This document shows positions 7,149 through 15,791 of a stretch of 33,164 bases of DNA, piece after piece. Source of the DNA: an uncultured Mediterraneibacter sp. (GTDB taxonomy: Bacteria; Bacillota; Clostridia; Lachnospirales; Lachnospiraceae); contig CALWTQ010000040.1 in assembly GCA_944384505.1 (NCBI GenBank), positions 1-33,164 on the forward strand. Reading direction: 5' to 3'. The position numbers and the translations under genes are program-made. Below the pieces are notes generated by a model. The model had not been told where the DNA came from. It did not search any database and worked only from the letters and a program-made list of their open reading frames with translations. Positions within the stretch are counted from its first letter, which is position 1. Each line of letters opens with the position of its first letter.

Positions 7149-8891
7149 ATGAGCCAGAAAGTTGAAAACATATTAAATCTTGCCCTGGACGCAACACAGG
7201 AGGAACGGGAGCGCTCCGGGGAGCTTGAAGTAGGATATGATTCCTCTCAGAGAGAATGGGAGCTGATTATCAAGTATTCGGGATCCCTTGACCAGGTGCG
7301 TGAAATCGCAGTGTCAGTGACGGAGCTTCTGAATGGGTATGCAGTTCTGGTAATCAAAGAGAATCTGATCGGGGAGCTCGCGTCATTCCCGGAAGTGGAG
7401 TTTATTGAGAAGCCGAAGAGTGTCTATTTTGAAGCGGATGCGGGAAGGCAGGCCTCCTGTATCGATGAGGTGCAGAATCCGCCTCTTTCACTGAGTGGAA
7501 GGGGTGTCCTTGTCGGGATTGTGGACAGTGGAATTGATTATGAAAACCCGGACTTTATAAATGACGACGGAACTACCCGGATTGTGTCCCTCTGGGATCA
7601 GACCGTGCGGGGCGTCCCGCCGCAGGGGTATCCTTCAGGGGCAGAGTATACGGGAGAACAGATCAACGCAGCTCTGGCAGAACCGGATCCGGCAGAAAGA
7701 TATCAGATCGTGCCGAGCAGGGATCTGAGCGGACATGGCACTGCAGTGGCCGGGATCGCGGCCGGAAACGGCAGGGGGAGCGCGGGCAGATGGTTCAGAG
7801 GCGCGGCTCCGTCCGCGGATCTTGTGATCGTGAAGATGGGAAATCCCAGAGAGACGGGCTTCCCACGGACGACAGAGCTGATGCTTGGCGTGGACTATGT
7901 GGTGAGGAAAGCGATTGAGCTTAGGATGCCGATCGCTGTAAATATCAGTTTCGGGAACACATATGGTTCTCATGACGGGACTTCGCTGCTGGAGCGTTTT
8001 CTCAATGATATTTCGTTCACATGGAAAAATGTGATCTGCGTGGGGAGTGGGAATGAGGGTACAAGTGCCGGGCATGCGTCCGGGCGGCTTTCGGATGATG
8101 AGGAGGAAGTGGTACAGCTTGCGGTTCAGGAAAGAGAGCCAGCTTTAAATGTGCAGATCTGGAAGTCGTATGTGGACGAAGTAGAGTTCTCTGTTATAAG
8201 CCCTTCCGGCATGCGTGCCGGCCCGTTTCAGGAAATACTGGGCCCCCAGAGATTCGTCCTGGGAGGGACGGAACTGCTTCTGTACTATGGAGAACCAAAG
8301 CCCTATAGTGTAAAGCAGGAGATCTATATTTCGTTCATTCCAAGACAGTCCTATATAGACAGCGGCGTATGGAGGCTGGCACTCACACCGAGAAGGATTG
8401 TGGACGGAAGCTGGGAGATGTGGCTGCCCGCTCAGGCGGCGCTCAATGTGGGAACAGCGTTTTTGCGGCCGAACAGCAGCCTGACGCTTACGATTCCGTC
8501 AACAGCAGCCCTTGCGGTTACAGTGGCGGCCTATGATGCGCGAACATTTTCCTACGCGGACTTCTCAGGGCGGGGGCCGGCGGCGGTATATGAGAGCGGC
8601 GGCAGCCCAAAGCCGGATCTTGCGGCTCCAGGCGTGCGGGTGAATGCTCCTGTGCCGGGAGGCGGCTACAGAGAGTTCAGCGGGACTTCTTTTGCCGCTC
8701 CGTTTGTAACAGGCAGTGCGGCGCTTCTGATGGAGTGGGGGATTGTGCAGGGCAATGACCCCTATCTTTATGGAGAGAAGGTGAAGGCTTATTTAAGGCG
8801 GGGGGCAAAGGAACTGCCGGGATATGATGAGTGGCCAAATGCACAGCTGGGGTACGGCGCGCTGTGTGTGAAGAACAGCCTGCCAGAGTAA
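7149..8891 (+). CDS. S8 family subtilisin-like serine protease, Csp-like
   Basis: A 580-residue subtilase. The catalytic triad is intact: Asp126 in GIVDSGID, His196 in SGHGTAVAGIAAGNG, and Ser514 in FSGTSFAAPFVTG, with the oxyanion-hole Asn in VGSGNEGT. No signal peptide is seen. A short N-terminal segment (about 1-100) resembles the pro-region of Csp proteases, and a jelly-roll-like insertion of about 130 residues sits between the His and Ser blocks, as in the CspB/CspC group of Clostridia. In spore formers such proteins process SleC or act as germination sensors; members also occur as families of unknown role, so a germination role is only a suggestion. Start 7149 is chosen for the GGGAGGTGGG ribosome site; an upstream in-frame ATG at 7098 lacks one. 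It stands alone between a terminator and the amidohydrolase gene. Confidence 0.88.
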   Translation: MSQKVENILNLALDATQEERERSGELEVGYDSSQREWELIIKYSGSLDQVREIAVSVTELLNGYAVLVIKENLIGELASFPEVEFIEKPKSVYFEADAGRQASCIDEVQNPPLSLSGRGVLVGIVDSGIDYENPDFINDDGTTRIVSLWDQTVRGVPPQGYPSGAEYTGEQINAALAEPDPAERYQIVPSRDLSGHGTAVAGIAAGNGRGSAGRWFRGAAPSADLVIVKMGNPRETGFPRTTELMLGVDYVVRKAIELRMPIAVNISFGNTYGSHDGTSLLERFLNDISFTWKNVICVGSGNEGTSAGHASGRLSDDEEEVVQLAVQEREPALNVQIWKSYVDEVEFSVISPSGMRAGPFQEILGPQRFVLGGTELLLYYGEPKPYSVKQEIYISFIPRQSYIDSGVWRLALTPRRIVDGSWEMWLPAQAALNVGTAFLRPNSSLTLTIPSTAALAVTVAAYDARTFSYADFSGRGPAAVYESGGSPKPDLAAPGVRVNAPVPGGGYREFSGTSFAAPFVTGSAALLMEWGIVQGNDPYLYGEKVKAYLRRGAKELPGYDEWPNAQLGYGALCVKNSLPE

Positions 8892-9060
8892 GATGTTATA
8901 GTGTCTTGCTTCTGATATTATGGTGTTCCCTTCGACGGAGAAGCTGTGGTATTATGAATAATATTATCAGAAAATACATCAGCTTCCGCATGCAGATATT
9001 TGCGAAGCAGTATCCGAACAGCTGCTGACGCACAGACAGTAGAATGAGAGGGGGAGAAAA

Positions 9061-10236
9061 ATGAGAGAATACATAATTAAGAACGGTATGGTGTACGTTC
9101 CGGGAAGCGGGAAATTTGTAAAGAAAGATATATATATAAAGGATGGGGAAATTTCAGACTGTCTTTTGGAAAATTTCAGAGACGAAGACGGTGGAAATAC
9201 GGCCTGCGTCCTTCGCACGATTGACGCGGAGGGATGTTATGTGACAAAGGGACTGATTGATAATCATGTGCACTTTTTTAAAGGGGGCACAGACAATGGT
9301 GTGAATCCGGACGCCGCGTCTTTCCCGTGCGGGATTACAACAGTAGTTGACGCAGGATCCTGCGGAGTCAGTAACTTTGAAGTATTTGAGAAGACCATAA
9401 TGGGGAGGGCGGATGTCGGGATGTTTGCGCAGCTTCTCGTGGGATCTGCCGGACAGGTATCGGGAAGATGTCCGGAGCGGATAGAGGCTGAATATATTGA
9501 ATCAGACCGCATACGAGAGATCTTTTCCCGATTCCCGGAGCGGATCACAGGTCTGAAGACACGTCTCTCGGCGAATATTATTTCCCCGGAAAATGCGCCG
9601 GCTTCTCTTGAGAAGACACTGGAGCTGGCCGAAGAGCTGGGATGCAGCGTGACGGTTCATATTACGAATCCGGCGATGGATCTGGAAGAGATGGCCTCTG
9701 CCCTCCGAAAGGGCGATGTGATGTGCCACATTTTCCAGGATCGGGGAAAAGAGAGTATTCTGGATAAGAACGGAAGAGTGAGAAGAGGAATCTGGAAGGC
9801 AAAAGAGCGAGGGGTACTATTCGATGCGTGCAACGGAATAAACAATTTCAATCTCACTATAGCATCTGCGGCGATGGAGCAGGGCTTCTTTCCGGACATT
9901 ATAAGCTCGGATATCAATGCGGGTTCATACTATGAAGGTGTTCTGCACAGCCTTCCCAAGATCCTGTCCAAGTATCTGGCGATGGGGCAGCCTCTTGATA
10001 AGATTCTGGACGCTTCGATTTTGGCTCCGGCGAAAGCTCTCGGCAGAGAAGAACTGGCGTCCATGGACGCCGGAGCACCGGCAGACTTGTTCATATTCAG
10101 GCTCGAAGAACACGAAATGACCTATCGGGATCATACAAACGGAGAAAACCAGGTGCACGGGAAAGAGATGATCGTGCCGCAGATGACAATAAAAGATGGG
10201 AAAATTGTGTATAGCCAGGTGTACTTTGAATCATAA
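9061..10236 (+). CDS. Amidohydrolase family metallohydrolase
   Basis: A 391-residue member of the amidohydrolase superfamily (dihydroorotase/deacetylase-like group). Likely metal ligands follow the superfamily pattern: HVH at 69 and 71, a candidate carbamylated Lys166 (ITGLKTRLS), His200 (VTVHITNP), His223 (VMCHIFQDRG) and the catalytic Asp284 (SSDINAG). The flanking beta-sandwich elements (DGEISDC at the N terminus, DGKIVYSQ at the C terminus) are typical. It probably hydrolyses a cyclic amide or an N-acyl bond in the cytosol; the substrate is not evident. GAGGGGGAG precedes the ATG. It is monocistronic by spacing: 169 bases after the subtilase gene, and repeat copy C begins 1-2 bases after its stop. 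Confidence 0.85.
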   Translation: MREYIIKNGMVYVPGSGKFVKKDIYIKDGEISDCLLENFRDEDGGNTACVLRTIDAEGCYVTKGLIDNHVHFFKGGTDNGVNPDAASFPCGITTVVDAGSCGVSNFEVFEKTIMGRADVGMFAQLLVGSAGQVSGRCPERIEAEYIESDRIREIFSRFPERITGLKTRLSANIISPENAPASLEKTLELAEELGCSVTVHITNPAMDLEEMASALRKGDVMCHIFQDRGKESILDKNGRVRRGIWKAKERGVLFDACNGINNFNLTIASAAMEQGFFPDIISSDINAGSYYEGVLHSLPKILSKYLAMGQPLDKILDASILAPAKALGREELASMDAGAPADLFIFRLEEHEMTYRDHTNGENQVHGKEMIVPQMTIKDGKIVYSQVYFES

Positions 10237-10237
10237 C

Positions 10238-11004
10238 AGAACAGCTATTTAGCGCAATAACTCTTTTCAGGGAACACGTCCGAAAGCGGAGCGGATGGTT
10301 TGCGATACGTATTCTGTGAAAGCAGACAGCCGTAAGACGTTCCGTTCCGGGATTCGGAAAATCTAACAGGACGAAGAGATGTTTAAAGGCAAAGCGGCGC
10401 TCCGGGCAACTCGCTCTGCTCAGACAATCCCTGCGCGCCGCTTAACAACATCTCTCCGCCCCTAAGATTTTCAGCGGATCCCTCCAAAGTCACATCTTCC
10501 GGCTGTCTCCTTCCCCAGAAAGTCTACTCAGATCGTCCGCTCCGCTTCCTGCGCATTCTCAGACGGAAATGTCATTGCCCTAAACAGGCTGTAAAGCGCA
10601 ACTGGCGCGGCTTGTGGGCTTTCGGCTGCGAAAACTTTCCGGCCGCGCCTGCTGCTTGTAGCAACTATATATTCACTGACTTTCGGTCTGAAAAAGCCCA
10701 GAAAACAGCCCCATTTCGAGAAAGATTCTGCGGAGATGGAGGATGGCGACGGGCGCCTTCGGAGGGGATTAGGGAAAGTTAAAGCTGCGGCGGCAGACGT
10801 TAGGGCTGACGGTGGAATTGTCTGAGCGGATGCGAGTTGTCCACCGTCAGTCCTTGCCTTTAGTCTGTCGCCGCAGCTTTTAGTTTCACTTATCCCCTGG
10901 AGCGAAGCCCTGAGCCGTCCTCCATCCCCGCAGAATACGTCTTTGGAATAGTCTCTGTTTTCGGACATTTTGCAAAAGGACGTTAGTGAACTTTATAGCT
11001 GAAC
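10238..11004 (-). repeat. Structured intergenic repeat, copy C (complete, with hairpin IIIb)
   Basis: The longest complete copy, about 767 bp, read on the minus strand. The right terminal repeat begins near 10242, just after the amidohydrolase stop, and the left one is at 10982-11004. Hairpin I spans 10726-10934 with its loop at 10817-10839. Hairpin II lies at about 10600-10650. Domain III holds the optional hairpin IIIb, loop 10407-10428 on a GCGGCGC/GCGCCGC stem, with a lower stem of GAGATGTT/AACATCTC in the element's sense. Loops I and IIIb are largely complementary. No coding gene is seen in these 767 bases. Confidence 0.92.
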
Positions 11005-11093
11005 TTGTAAAAGTTAGTGATACATACTTTATGGTTTTGTGCTAAAATAAATAACAGAGTTTATTTTTATCACAGTAAAGGACTGGAGACAGC

Positions 11094-12887
11094 ATGAAAT
11101 CATTACTTGTTTATTTGAAAGACTATAAGAAGGAAACTATCATGGCTCCGCTCTTTAAGATGCTGGAAGCGTCTTTTGAGCTTTTTGTTCCTCTTGTCAT
11201 GGCGGCGGTCATTGACGTGGGAATTGCAGGGGAGGACAGGCCGTATATTATACGGATGTGTCTGGTTTTGATTGCGCTTGGCCTGATCGGGCTGGTATGT
11301 TCTATTACTGCGCAGTATTTTTCGGCAAAGGCGGCCGCCGGATTCGGTACCGGCGTAAGACATGCGCTGTTTTCCCATATTCAAAGTTTTACATTCACGG
11401 AGATGGACGTGATCGGAAGTTCCACGCTGATTACCAGGATGACCAGCGATATTAACCAGGCGCAGTCGGGCGTAAACCTGGTGCTCAGGCTGTTTCTGCG
11501 TTCGCCTTTTATCGTGTTCGGTGCGATGATCATGGCATTTACCGTGGACGCTAAGGCAGCGGTGATTTTTGTTATTGTCATTCCTCTGCTGTCGGTTATT
11601 GTGTTTGGAATCATGCTGATTACCATGCCTCTGTATAAAAAGGTGCAGGCAAATCTGGACAAGATTCTTCTGACAACCAGGGAAAATCTGGCGGGCGTGA
11701 GGGTGATCCGGGCGTTTAACAAAGAAGAGGATGAGAGGAAGAGATTTGAGTCGGAAAATCAGGCGCTCACAGACGCGCAGAAATTTGTGGGCGGCATCTC
11801 GGGACTTATGAATCCGCTGACTTATATTGTGGTAAATGGGGGCATTATCGCCCTGATTTATGCAGGCGCTCTAAGAGTAAATGTGGGCGATCTGACACAG
11901 GGAGAAGTTGTTGCGCTCATTAATTATATGTCTCAGATTCTGGTAGAGCTTGTGAAACTGGCAAACCTGATTGTCAGCGTGACAAAAGCGATTGCATGCG
12001 GCAACCGGATCGAGAGTGTTCTGAAGATGAAGCCGGATATGGAGAGCGGCAGCTGTATGTGGCCGGTCGGTATAGAAGCAGTAAATGCGGTTGGAAATGC
12101 ATCGGAAAATGATGCGCAGAACGGAGCGTCAGATATTCCGGCTGTGGAATTTGATCACGTATGCCTTACTTATAAGGGCGCGGGGGATGAGTCCCTTACA
12201 GATATTACATTCCAGGCGAAAAAGGGGCAGACGATCGGTATCATCGGAGGTACCGGATCGGGCAAATCCAGTCTGGTCAATCTGATTCCAAGGTTTTATG
12301 ACGCCACAAAGGGACAGGTGAAGATCTTCGGAAAAGATGTCAGAGAATATGACACTGAGAACCTTCGGGAGCACATTGGTGTTGTGCTTCAAAAGGCCGT
12401 GCTTTTTAAGGGGACAATTGGAGAAAATCTCCGATGGGGAAATGAAAACGCCTCAGCAGAAGATATAGAAGAAGCTCTTGAAATCTCGCAGTCAAAGGAA
12501 TTCGTAGAAGGAAAAACGGGAAAACTGGAATTCCAGATCGAGCAGGGTGGGAGGAATCTGTCCGGCGGACAGAAGCAGAGGCTTACCATTGCCCGGGCGC
12601 TTGTAAGAAGGCCTGAGATTCTGATCCTGGACGACAGCGCTTCGGCTCTGGATCTGGCTACGGACGCGGCACTGCGCAGGGCGATCCGCGGGATGAAGGA
12701 ACAGCCTACGGTGTTTATCGTCTCTCAGAGAGCCGCATCCATCCAGTATGCGGATCAGATCATCGTTCTGGACGACGGGGAGACAGCGGGGATCGGTACG
12801 CATGAGGAACTGCTTTCCTCATGTCCGGCATATCAGGAGATCTATTATTCTCAGTTCCCAAAGGAGGCGGCTTCAAATGGCAGGTAA
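11094..12887 (+). CDS. ABC exporter subunit with degenerate ATP site (TMD-NBD)
   Basis: A 597-residue half-transporter with an N-terminal six-helix membrane domain (to about 300) and a C-terminal nucleotide-binding domain. Walker A is at 385-393 (GGTGSGKSS), the signature LSGGQ at 489-493, and Walker B at 510-514, where the catalytic Glu is Asp514 (ILDDSASALD). The switch-loop His is Gln545 (VSQR). Both changes are the mark of the non-hydrolysing site in heterodimeric exporters of the BmrCD or TM287/288 type. A linker of about 30 residues (about 318-348, rich in Asn, Ala and Gly) precedes the NBD and is longer than usual. The stop overlaps the start of the partner gene by 11 bases, so the two are translationally coupled and almost certainly form a heterodimer. 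Cargo is unknown; drugs or peptides are typical. Confidence 0.93.
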   Translation: MKSLLVYLKDYKKETIMAPLFKMLEASFELFVPLVMAAVIDVGIAGEDRPYIIRMCLVLIALGLIGLVCSITAQYFSAKAAAGFGTGVRHALFSHIQSFTFTEMDVIGSSTLITRMTSDINQAQSGVNLVLRLFLRSPFIVFGAMIMAFTVDAKAAVIFVIVIPLLSVIVFGIMLITMPLYKKVQANLDKILLTTRENLAGVRVIRAFNKEEDERKRFESENQALTDAQKFVGGISGLMNPLTYIVVNGGIIALIYAGALRVNVGDLTQGEVVALINYMSQILVELVKLANLIVSVTKAIACGNRIESVLKMKPDMESGSCMWPVGIEAVNAVGNASENDAQNGASDIPAVEFDHVCLTYKGAGDESLTDITFQAKKGQTIGIIGGTGSGKSSLVNLIPRFYDATKGQVKIFGKDVREYDTENLREHIGVVLQKAVLFKGTIGENLRWGNENASAEDIEEALEISQSKEFVEGKTGKLEFQIEQGGRNLSGGQKQRLTIARALVRRPEILILDDSASALDLATDAALRRAIRGMKEQPTVFIVSQRAASIQYADQIIVLDDGETAGIGTHEELLSSCPAYQEIYYSQFPKEAASNGR

Positions 12888-14664
12888 CACATCAGAAAAG
12901 AAAAAGACAAAACAGTCAGAAACATTGAAAAAAGTATTCCGTCACCTTGGAAGATACCGGATCTTTGTGGTGTTTTCAATCCTGCTTGCCACGGTTTCCG
13001 TTGCCCTTACTCTGTATATTCCGAAGCTGACAGGGTACGCGGTGGACTACATTGTGGGACCGGGGAGCGTGAGTTTCTCCGGCGTCATCCGGGTGATGAT
13101 TCAGATCGGCATATGCACGCTGATTACTGCGCTTGCACAGTGGCTGATGAATGTATGCAATAATAAGATGACTTATCAGATTGTACGGGATATCCGGAAT
13201 GATGCGTTTCGAAAGATAGAGATTCTCCCGTTAAAATATATTGACGGACATCCCTACGGAGAGGTTGTAAGCCGCGTGATCGCAGATGTGGATCAGTTCG
13301 CGGACGGCCTTTTGATGGGCTTTACCCAGCTTTTCACCGGAGTGGCAACGATTGTAGGGACACTTTGCTTTATGCTTTCCGTGAATGTAACGATTACTTT
13401 TGTGGTAGTGCTCATCACGCCGGTATCCTTCTTTGTGGCAAATTTCATCGCGAAGCGGACGTTTTCCATGTTCCGGATCCAGTCAGAAATCCGTGGAGAG
13501 CAGACCGGGCTTATTGATGAGATGATCGGGAATCAGAAAGTCGTCCAGGCGTTTGGCAAAGGGGAAGATGTGACAGAGCAGTTTGACGAGGTGAATGAGC
13601 GGCTTGGGAAAGCATATATAAAAGCTACATTTTTCTCATCCATCACGAATCCTGCCACACGCTTTGTAAACAGCCTTGTATATACAGGAGTGGGAATTGC
13701 CGGAGCATTTGCCGCGATTAACGGGGCGCTCTCCGTGGGACAGCTCTCAAGCTTTTTAAGCTATGCAAACCAATATACAAAGCCGTTTAATGAGATATCA
13801 GGCGTGGTAACAGAGTTCCAGAACGCGGTGGCATGCGCCCAGAGAATTTTTGATCTGATTGAGGAAGAGCCCCAGACTCCGGAACCAGCGGACGCGGTAG
13901 AACTCAAAGACATCAAGGGCAATGTGACTGTGGAAAATGTTTCGTTCTCTTATACGCCTGAGCAGAAATTGATTCAGAATTTTAATCTCAGGGTAAAACC
14001 GGGACAGAAGATCGCCATCGTAGGCCCTACAGGCTGTGGGAAGACTACGCTGATCAATCTGCTTATGCGTTTCTATGATGTGGATCAGGGCAGCATTAGT
14101 GTGGAGAATACCGATATCCGCCAGATGACGCGTAAAAGCCTTCGTGCCGGATACGGGATGGTCCTGCAGGATACCTGGCTTAAGACGGGGACGCTCAGAG
14201 ACAATATTATGATGGGCCGGCCGGATGCGACAGAGGAGGAGATGATCGCCGCGGCTAAGGCTTCTCATGTCCATAGCTTTATCCGGCGTCTCCCGAAAGG
14301 ATATGACACATGGATCACAGAGGACGGCGGGGGACTTTCCCAGGGACAGAAACAGCTTTTGTGTATCGCAAGAGTGATGCTGAGCCATCCGCCTATGCTT
14401 ATTCTGGACGAGGCTACGTCATCTATAGATACAAGAACCGAGATCAAGGTGCAGGAGGCATTCGGGAGACTGATGGAGGGAAGGACGACATTCATCGTAG
14501 CCCACAGACTTTCTACAATCCGGGAGGCTGATGTGATCCTTGTGATGAAGGATGGGCAGATCATAGAGCAGGGGAATCATGAAAGCCTGCTGCAAAAAGG
14601 CGGATTCTATAACTATCTGTATGAAAGCCAGTTCGCCCTGACAGGTTCCGCGAATGCGGGTTGA
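12877..14664 (+). CDS. ABC exporter subunit with canonical Walker B (TMD-NBD)
   Basis: A 595-residue half-transporter, partner of the preceding gene. Six predicted membrane helices occupy roughly 25-320. The NBD has Walker A GPTGCGKTT (383-391), Walker B ending Asp511-Glu512 (LILDEATSSID), and the switch His543 (VAHR). The signature is LSQGQ (487-491) instead of LSGGQ. Since each signature faces the partner's Walker motifs, this altered signature falls in the same degenerate site as the partner's Asp514, leaving one competent site. Start 12877 is preferred over a further upstream in-frame ATG because AAAGGAGG lies just before it; the overlap with the preceding gene is then 11 bases. It works in the cytoplasmic membrane. 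The NUDIX gene follows after 59 bases. Confidence 0.93.
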   Translation: MAGNTSEKKKTKQSETLKKVFRHLGRYRIFVVFSILLATVSVALTLYIPKLTGYAVDYIVGPGSVSFSGVIRVMIQIGICTLITALAQWLMNVCNNKMTYQIVRDIRNDAFRKIEILPLKYIDGHPYGEVVSRVIADVDQFADGLLMGFTQLFTGVATIVGTLCFMLSVNVTITFVVVLITPVSFFVANFIAKRTFSMFRIQSEIRGEQTGLIDEMIGNQKVVQAFGKGEDVTEQFDEVNERLGKAYIKATFFSSITNPATRFVNSLVYTGVGIAGAFAAINGALSVGQLSSFLSYANQYTKPFNEISGVVTEFQNAVACAQRIFDLIEEEPQTPEPADAVELKDIKGNVTVENVSFSYTPEQKLIQNFNLRVKPGQKIAIVGPTGCGKTTLINLLMRFYDVDQGSISVENTDIRQMTRKSLRAGYGMVLQDTWLKTGTLRDNIMMGRPDATEEEMIAAAKASHVHSFIRRLPKGYDTWITEDGGGLSQGQKQLLCIARVMLSHPPMLILDEATSSIDTRTEIKVQEAFGRLMEGRTTFIVAHRLSTIREADVILVMKDGQIIEQGNHESLLQKGGFYNYLYESQFALTGSANAG

Positions 14665-14723
14665 ATGGCAGGGAACAATAATGACAGAAGCTGCCATAGA
14701 AAAAGGACAGGAGAAGAGCGAGT

Positions 14724-15230
14724 ATGACAAGACAGAGCACACTGTGCTATATCGAGCGGGACGGGCAGTATCTCATGCTGCACCGGACCGTGAAGGAAAA
14801 TGATGTAAACAAGGATAAATGGATCGGAGTCGGAGGGCATTTCGAATATTCGGAGAGCCCGGAAGAGTGCCTTCTGAGGGAAGTAAAAGAGGAGACGGGC
14901 TATACGCTGACTTCCTGGAAATACAGAGGGATTGTTACTTTTGTGTACGGTGAGGATACCGTGGAATATATGTCACTTTACACAGCGGATGGATTCATAG
15001 GAGATCCGATCCACTGTGATGAGGGAGATCTGGAATGGGTGGATAAATCAGAAATTTTCTCATTGGAACTTTGGGAAGGAGACAAGATCTTTTTCCGCCT
15101 GCTGGATGAAAACAGAGAGTTCTTCTCTCTGAAACTGGTTTATGATACGCAGGATGTGCTTCAGTATGCCGCTCTGGACGGTATTCCCATGGATCTCTCT
15201 GAGGAGAGGAGGAAGATGAGATGTCTGTGA
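14724..15230 (+). CDS. NUDIX hydrolase (8-oxo-dGTP diphosphatase-like)
   Basis: A 168-residue NUDIX protein. The NUDIX box is intact at about residues 37-60 (GGHFEYSESPEECLLREV, then KEETGY), with the Glu residues that bind Mg2+. The beginning, STLCYIERDGQYLMLHRT, and the DKWIGVGGH segment resemble the MutT-like 8-oxo-dGTP diphosphatases annotated widely in Firmicutes. Substrate assignment is by resemblance only. AGGAGAAGAG precedes the ATG. The end overlaps the flavodoxin-like gene by 10 bases, which suggests translational coupling. Confidence 0.88.
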   Translation: MTRQSTLCYIERDGQYLMLHRTVKENDVNKDKWIGVGGHFEYSESPEECLLREVKEETGYTLTSWKYRGIVTFVYGEDTVEYMSLYTADGFIGDPIHCDEGDLEWVDKSEIFSLELWEGDKIFFRLLDENREFFSLKLVYDTQDVLQYAALDGIPMDLSEERRKMRCL

Positions 15231-15736
15231 AAAAGTATGCAGTAGTCTATGACAGCATGACGGGAAATACAAAAATGCTGGCAGACGAGATTGAAAAGAT
15301 TATGGGAAAGGATGAATGCGTATACTTTGGGACTGCAGAATCGTGCAGCGCGGATCTGTCAGCGGACATTGTATTCGCTGGTTTCTGGACAGATAAAGGG
15401 GATTGCAGTGAAAAGATGGCCCGGTTTTTGGAAAAGCTGGAGAATCAAAATGTTTTTCTGTTTGGAACCGCGGGATTCGGAGGGGCGGAAGACTATTTCC
15501 AGAAGATACTGGAAAGGGTGGAAGCCCATCTGCAGGAAGGAAACCGGCTGGCAGGAAGCTATATGTGCCAGGGAAGGATGCCGGACAGCGTGAAAAAGAG
15601 ATATGAAGCTATGCTGGAGCAGGATCCGGAAAATGAAAAGATTAAAATGATGATTGAAAATTTTGACCGGGCTTTATCCCATCCGGATCAGGGCGATCTG
15701 GCCCGGCTGGCTGAGAAACTTGCAAAATTGAACTGA
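15221..15736 (+). CDS. Flavodoxin-like protein
   Basis: A 171-residue single-domain flavodoxin-fold protein. The FMN phosphate loop is seen as YDSMTGNTKMLADEI (residues 10-24), and FLFGTAGFGG fits the second flavin-binding loop. The C-terminal third is helical and charged. It probably carries electrons in the cytosol. Small proteins of this type in Lachnospiraceae include the BilS group that accompanies bilirubin reductase, but no reductase gene of that system is in this window, so the name is not assigned. The ribosome site GAGGAGAGGAGG lies inside the end of the NUDIX gene. The next gene begins 55 bases later. Confidence 0.8.
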   Translation: MSVKKYAVVYDSMTGNTKMLADEIEKIMGKDECVYFGTAESCSADLSADIVFAGFWTDKGDCSEKMARFLEKLENQNVFLFGTAGFGGAEDYFQKILERVEAHLQEGNRLAGSYMCQGRMPDSVKKRYEAMLEQDPENEKIKMMIENFDRALSHPDQGDLARLAEKLAKLN

Positions 15737-15780
15737 CAGCTGCGGCGGATAAGGGAAACCTCAGCTACGGCAGCGGAAAG
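15737..15780 (+). repeat. Possible degenerate remnant of the structured repeat
   Basis: Directly after the flavodoxin-like stop codon is AGCTGCGGCGG followed by GGATAAGGGAAAC. Both strings are found in the left arm of hairpin I of the repeat family, though in the opposite order. This may be a decayed fragment or chance GC-rich sequence; no paired structure of useful size was found. Confidence 0.3.
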
Positions 15781-15791
15781 GAAGGAAAAGT

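Noticed and set aside
8831-9028. Small frame across the end of the subtilase gene and the following gap
   Set aside because: No ribosome site, no recognisable domain, and half of it overlaps the subtilase in another frame. The gap 8892-9060 seems to hold no gene.
10528-10968. Open reading frame inside repeat copy C
   Set aside because: It crosses hairpins I and II, and its peptide is a translation of paired arms with no family match.
15221-15736. Naming the flavodoxin-like gene bilS
   Set aside because: No bilirubin reductase gene accompanies it here, and flavodoxin-like proteins are too alike to name from one motif.
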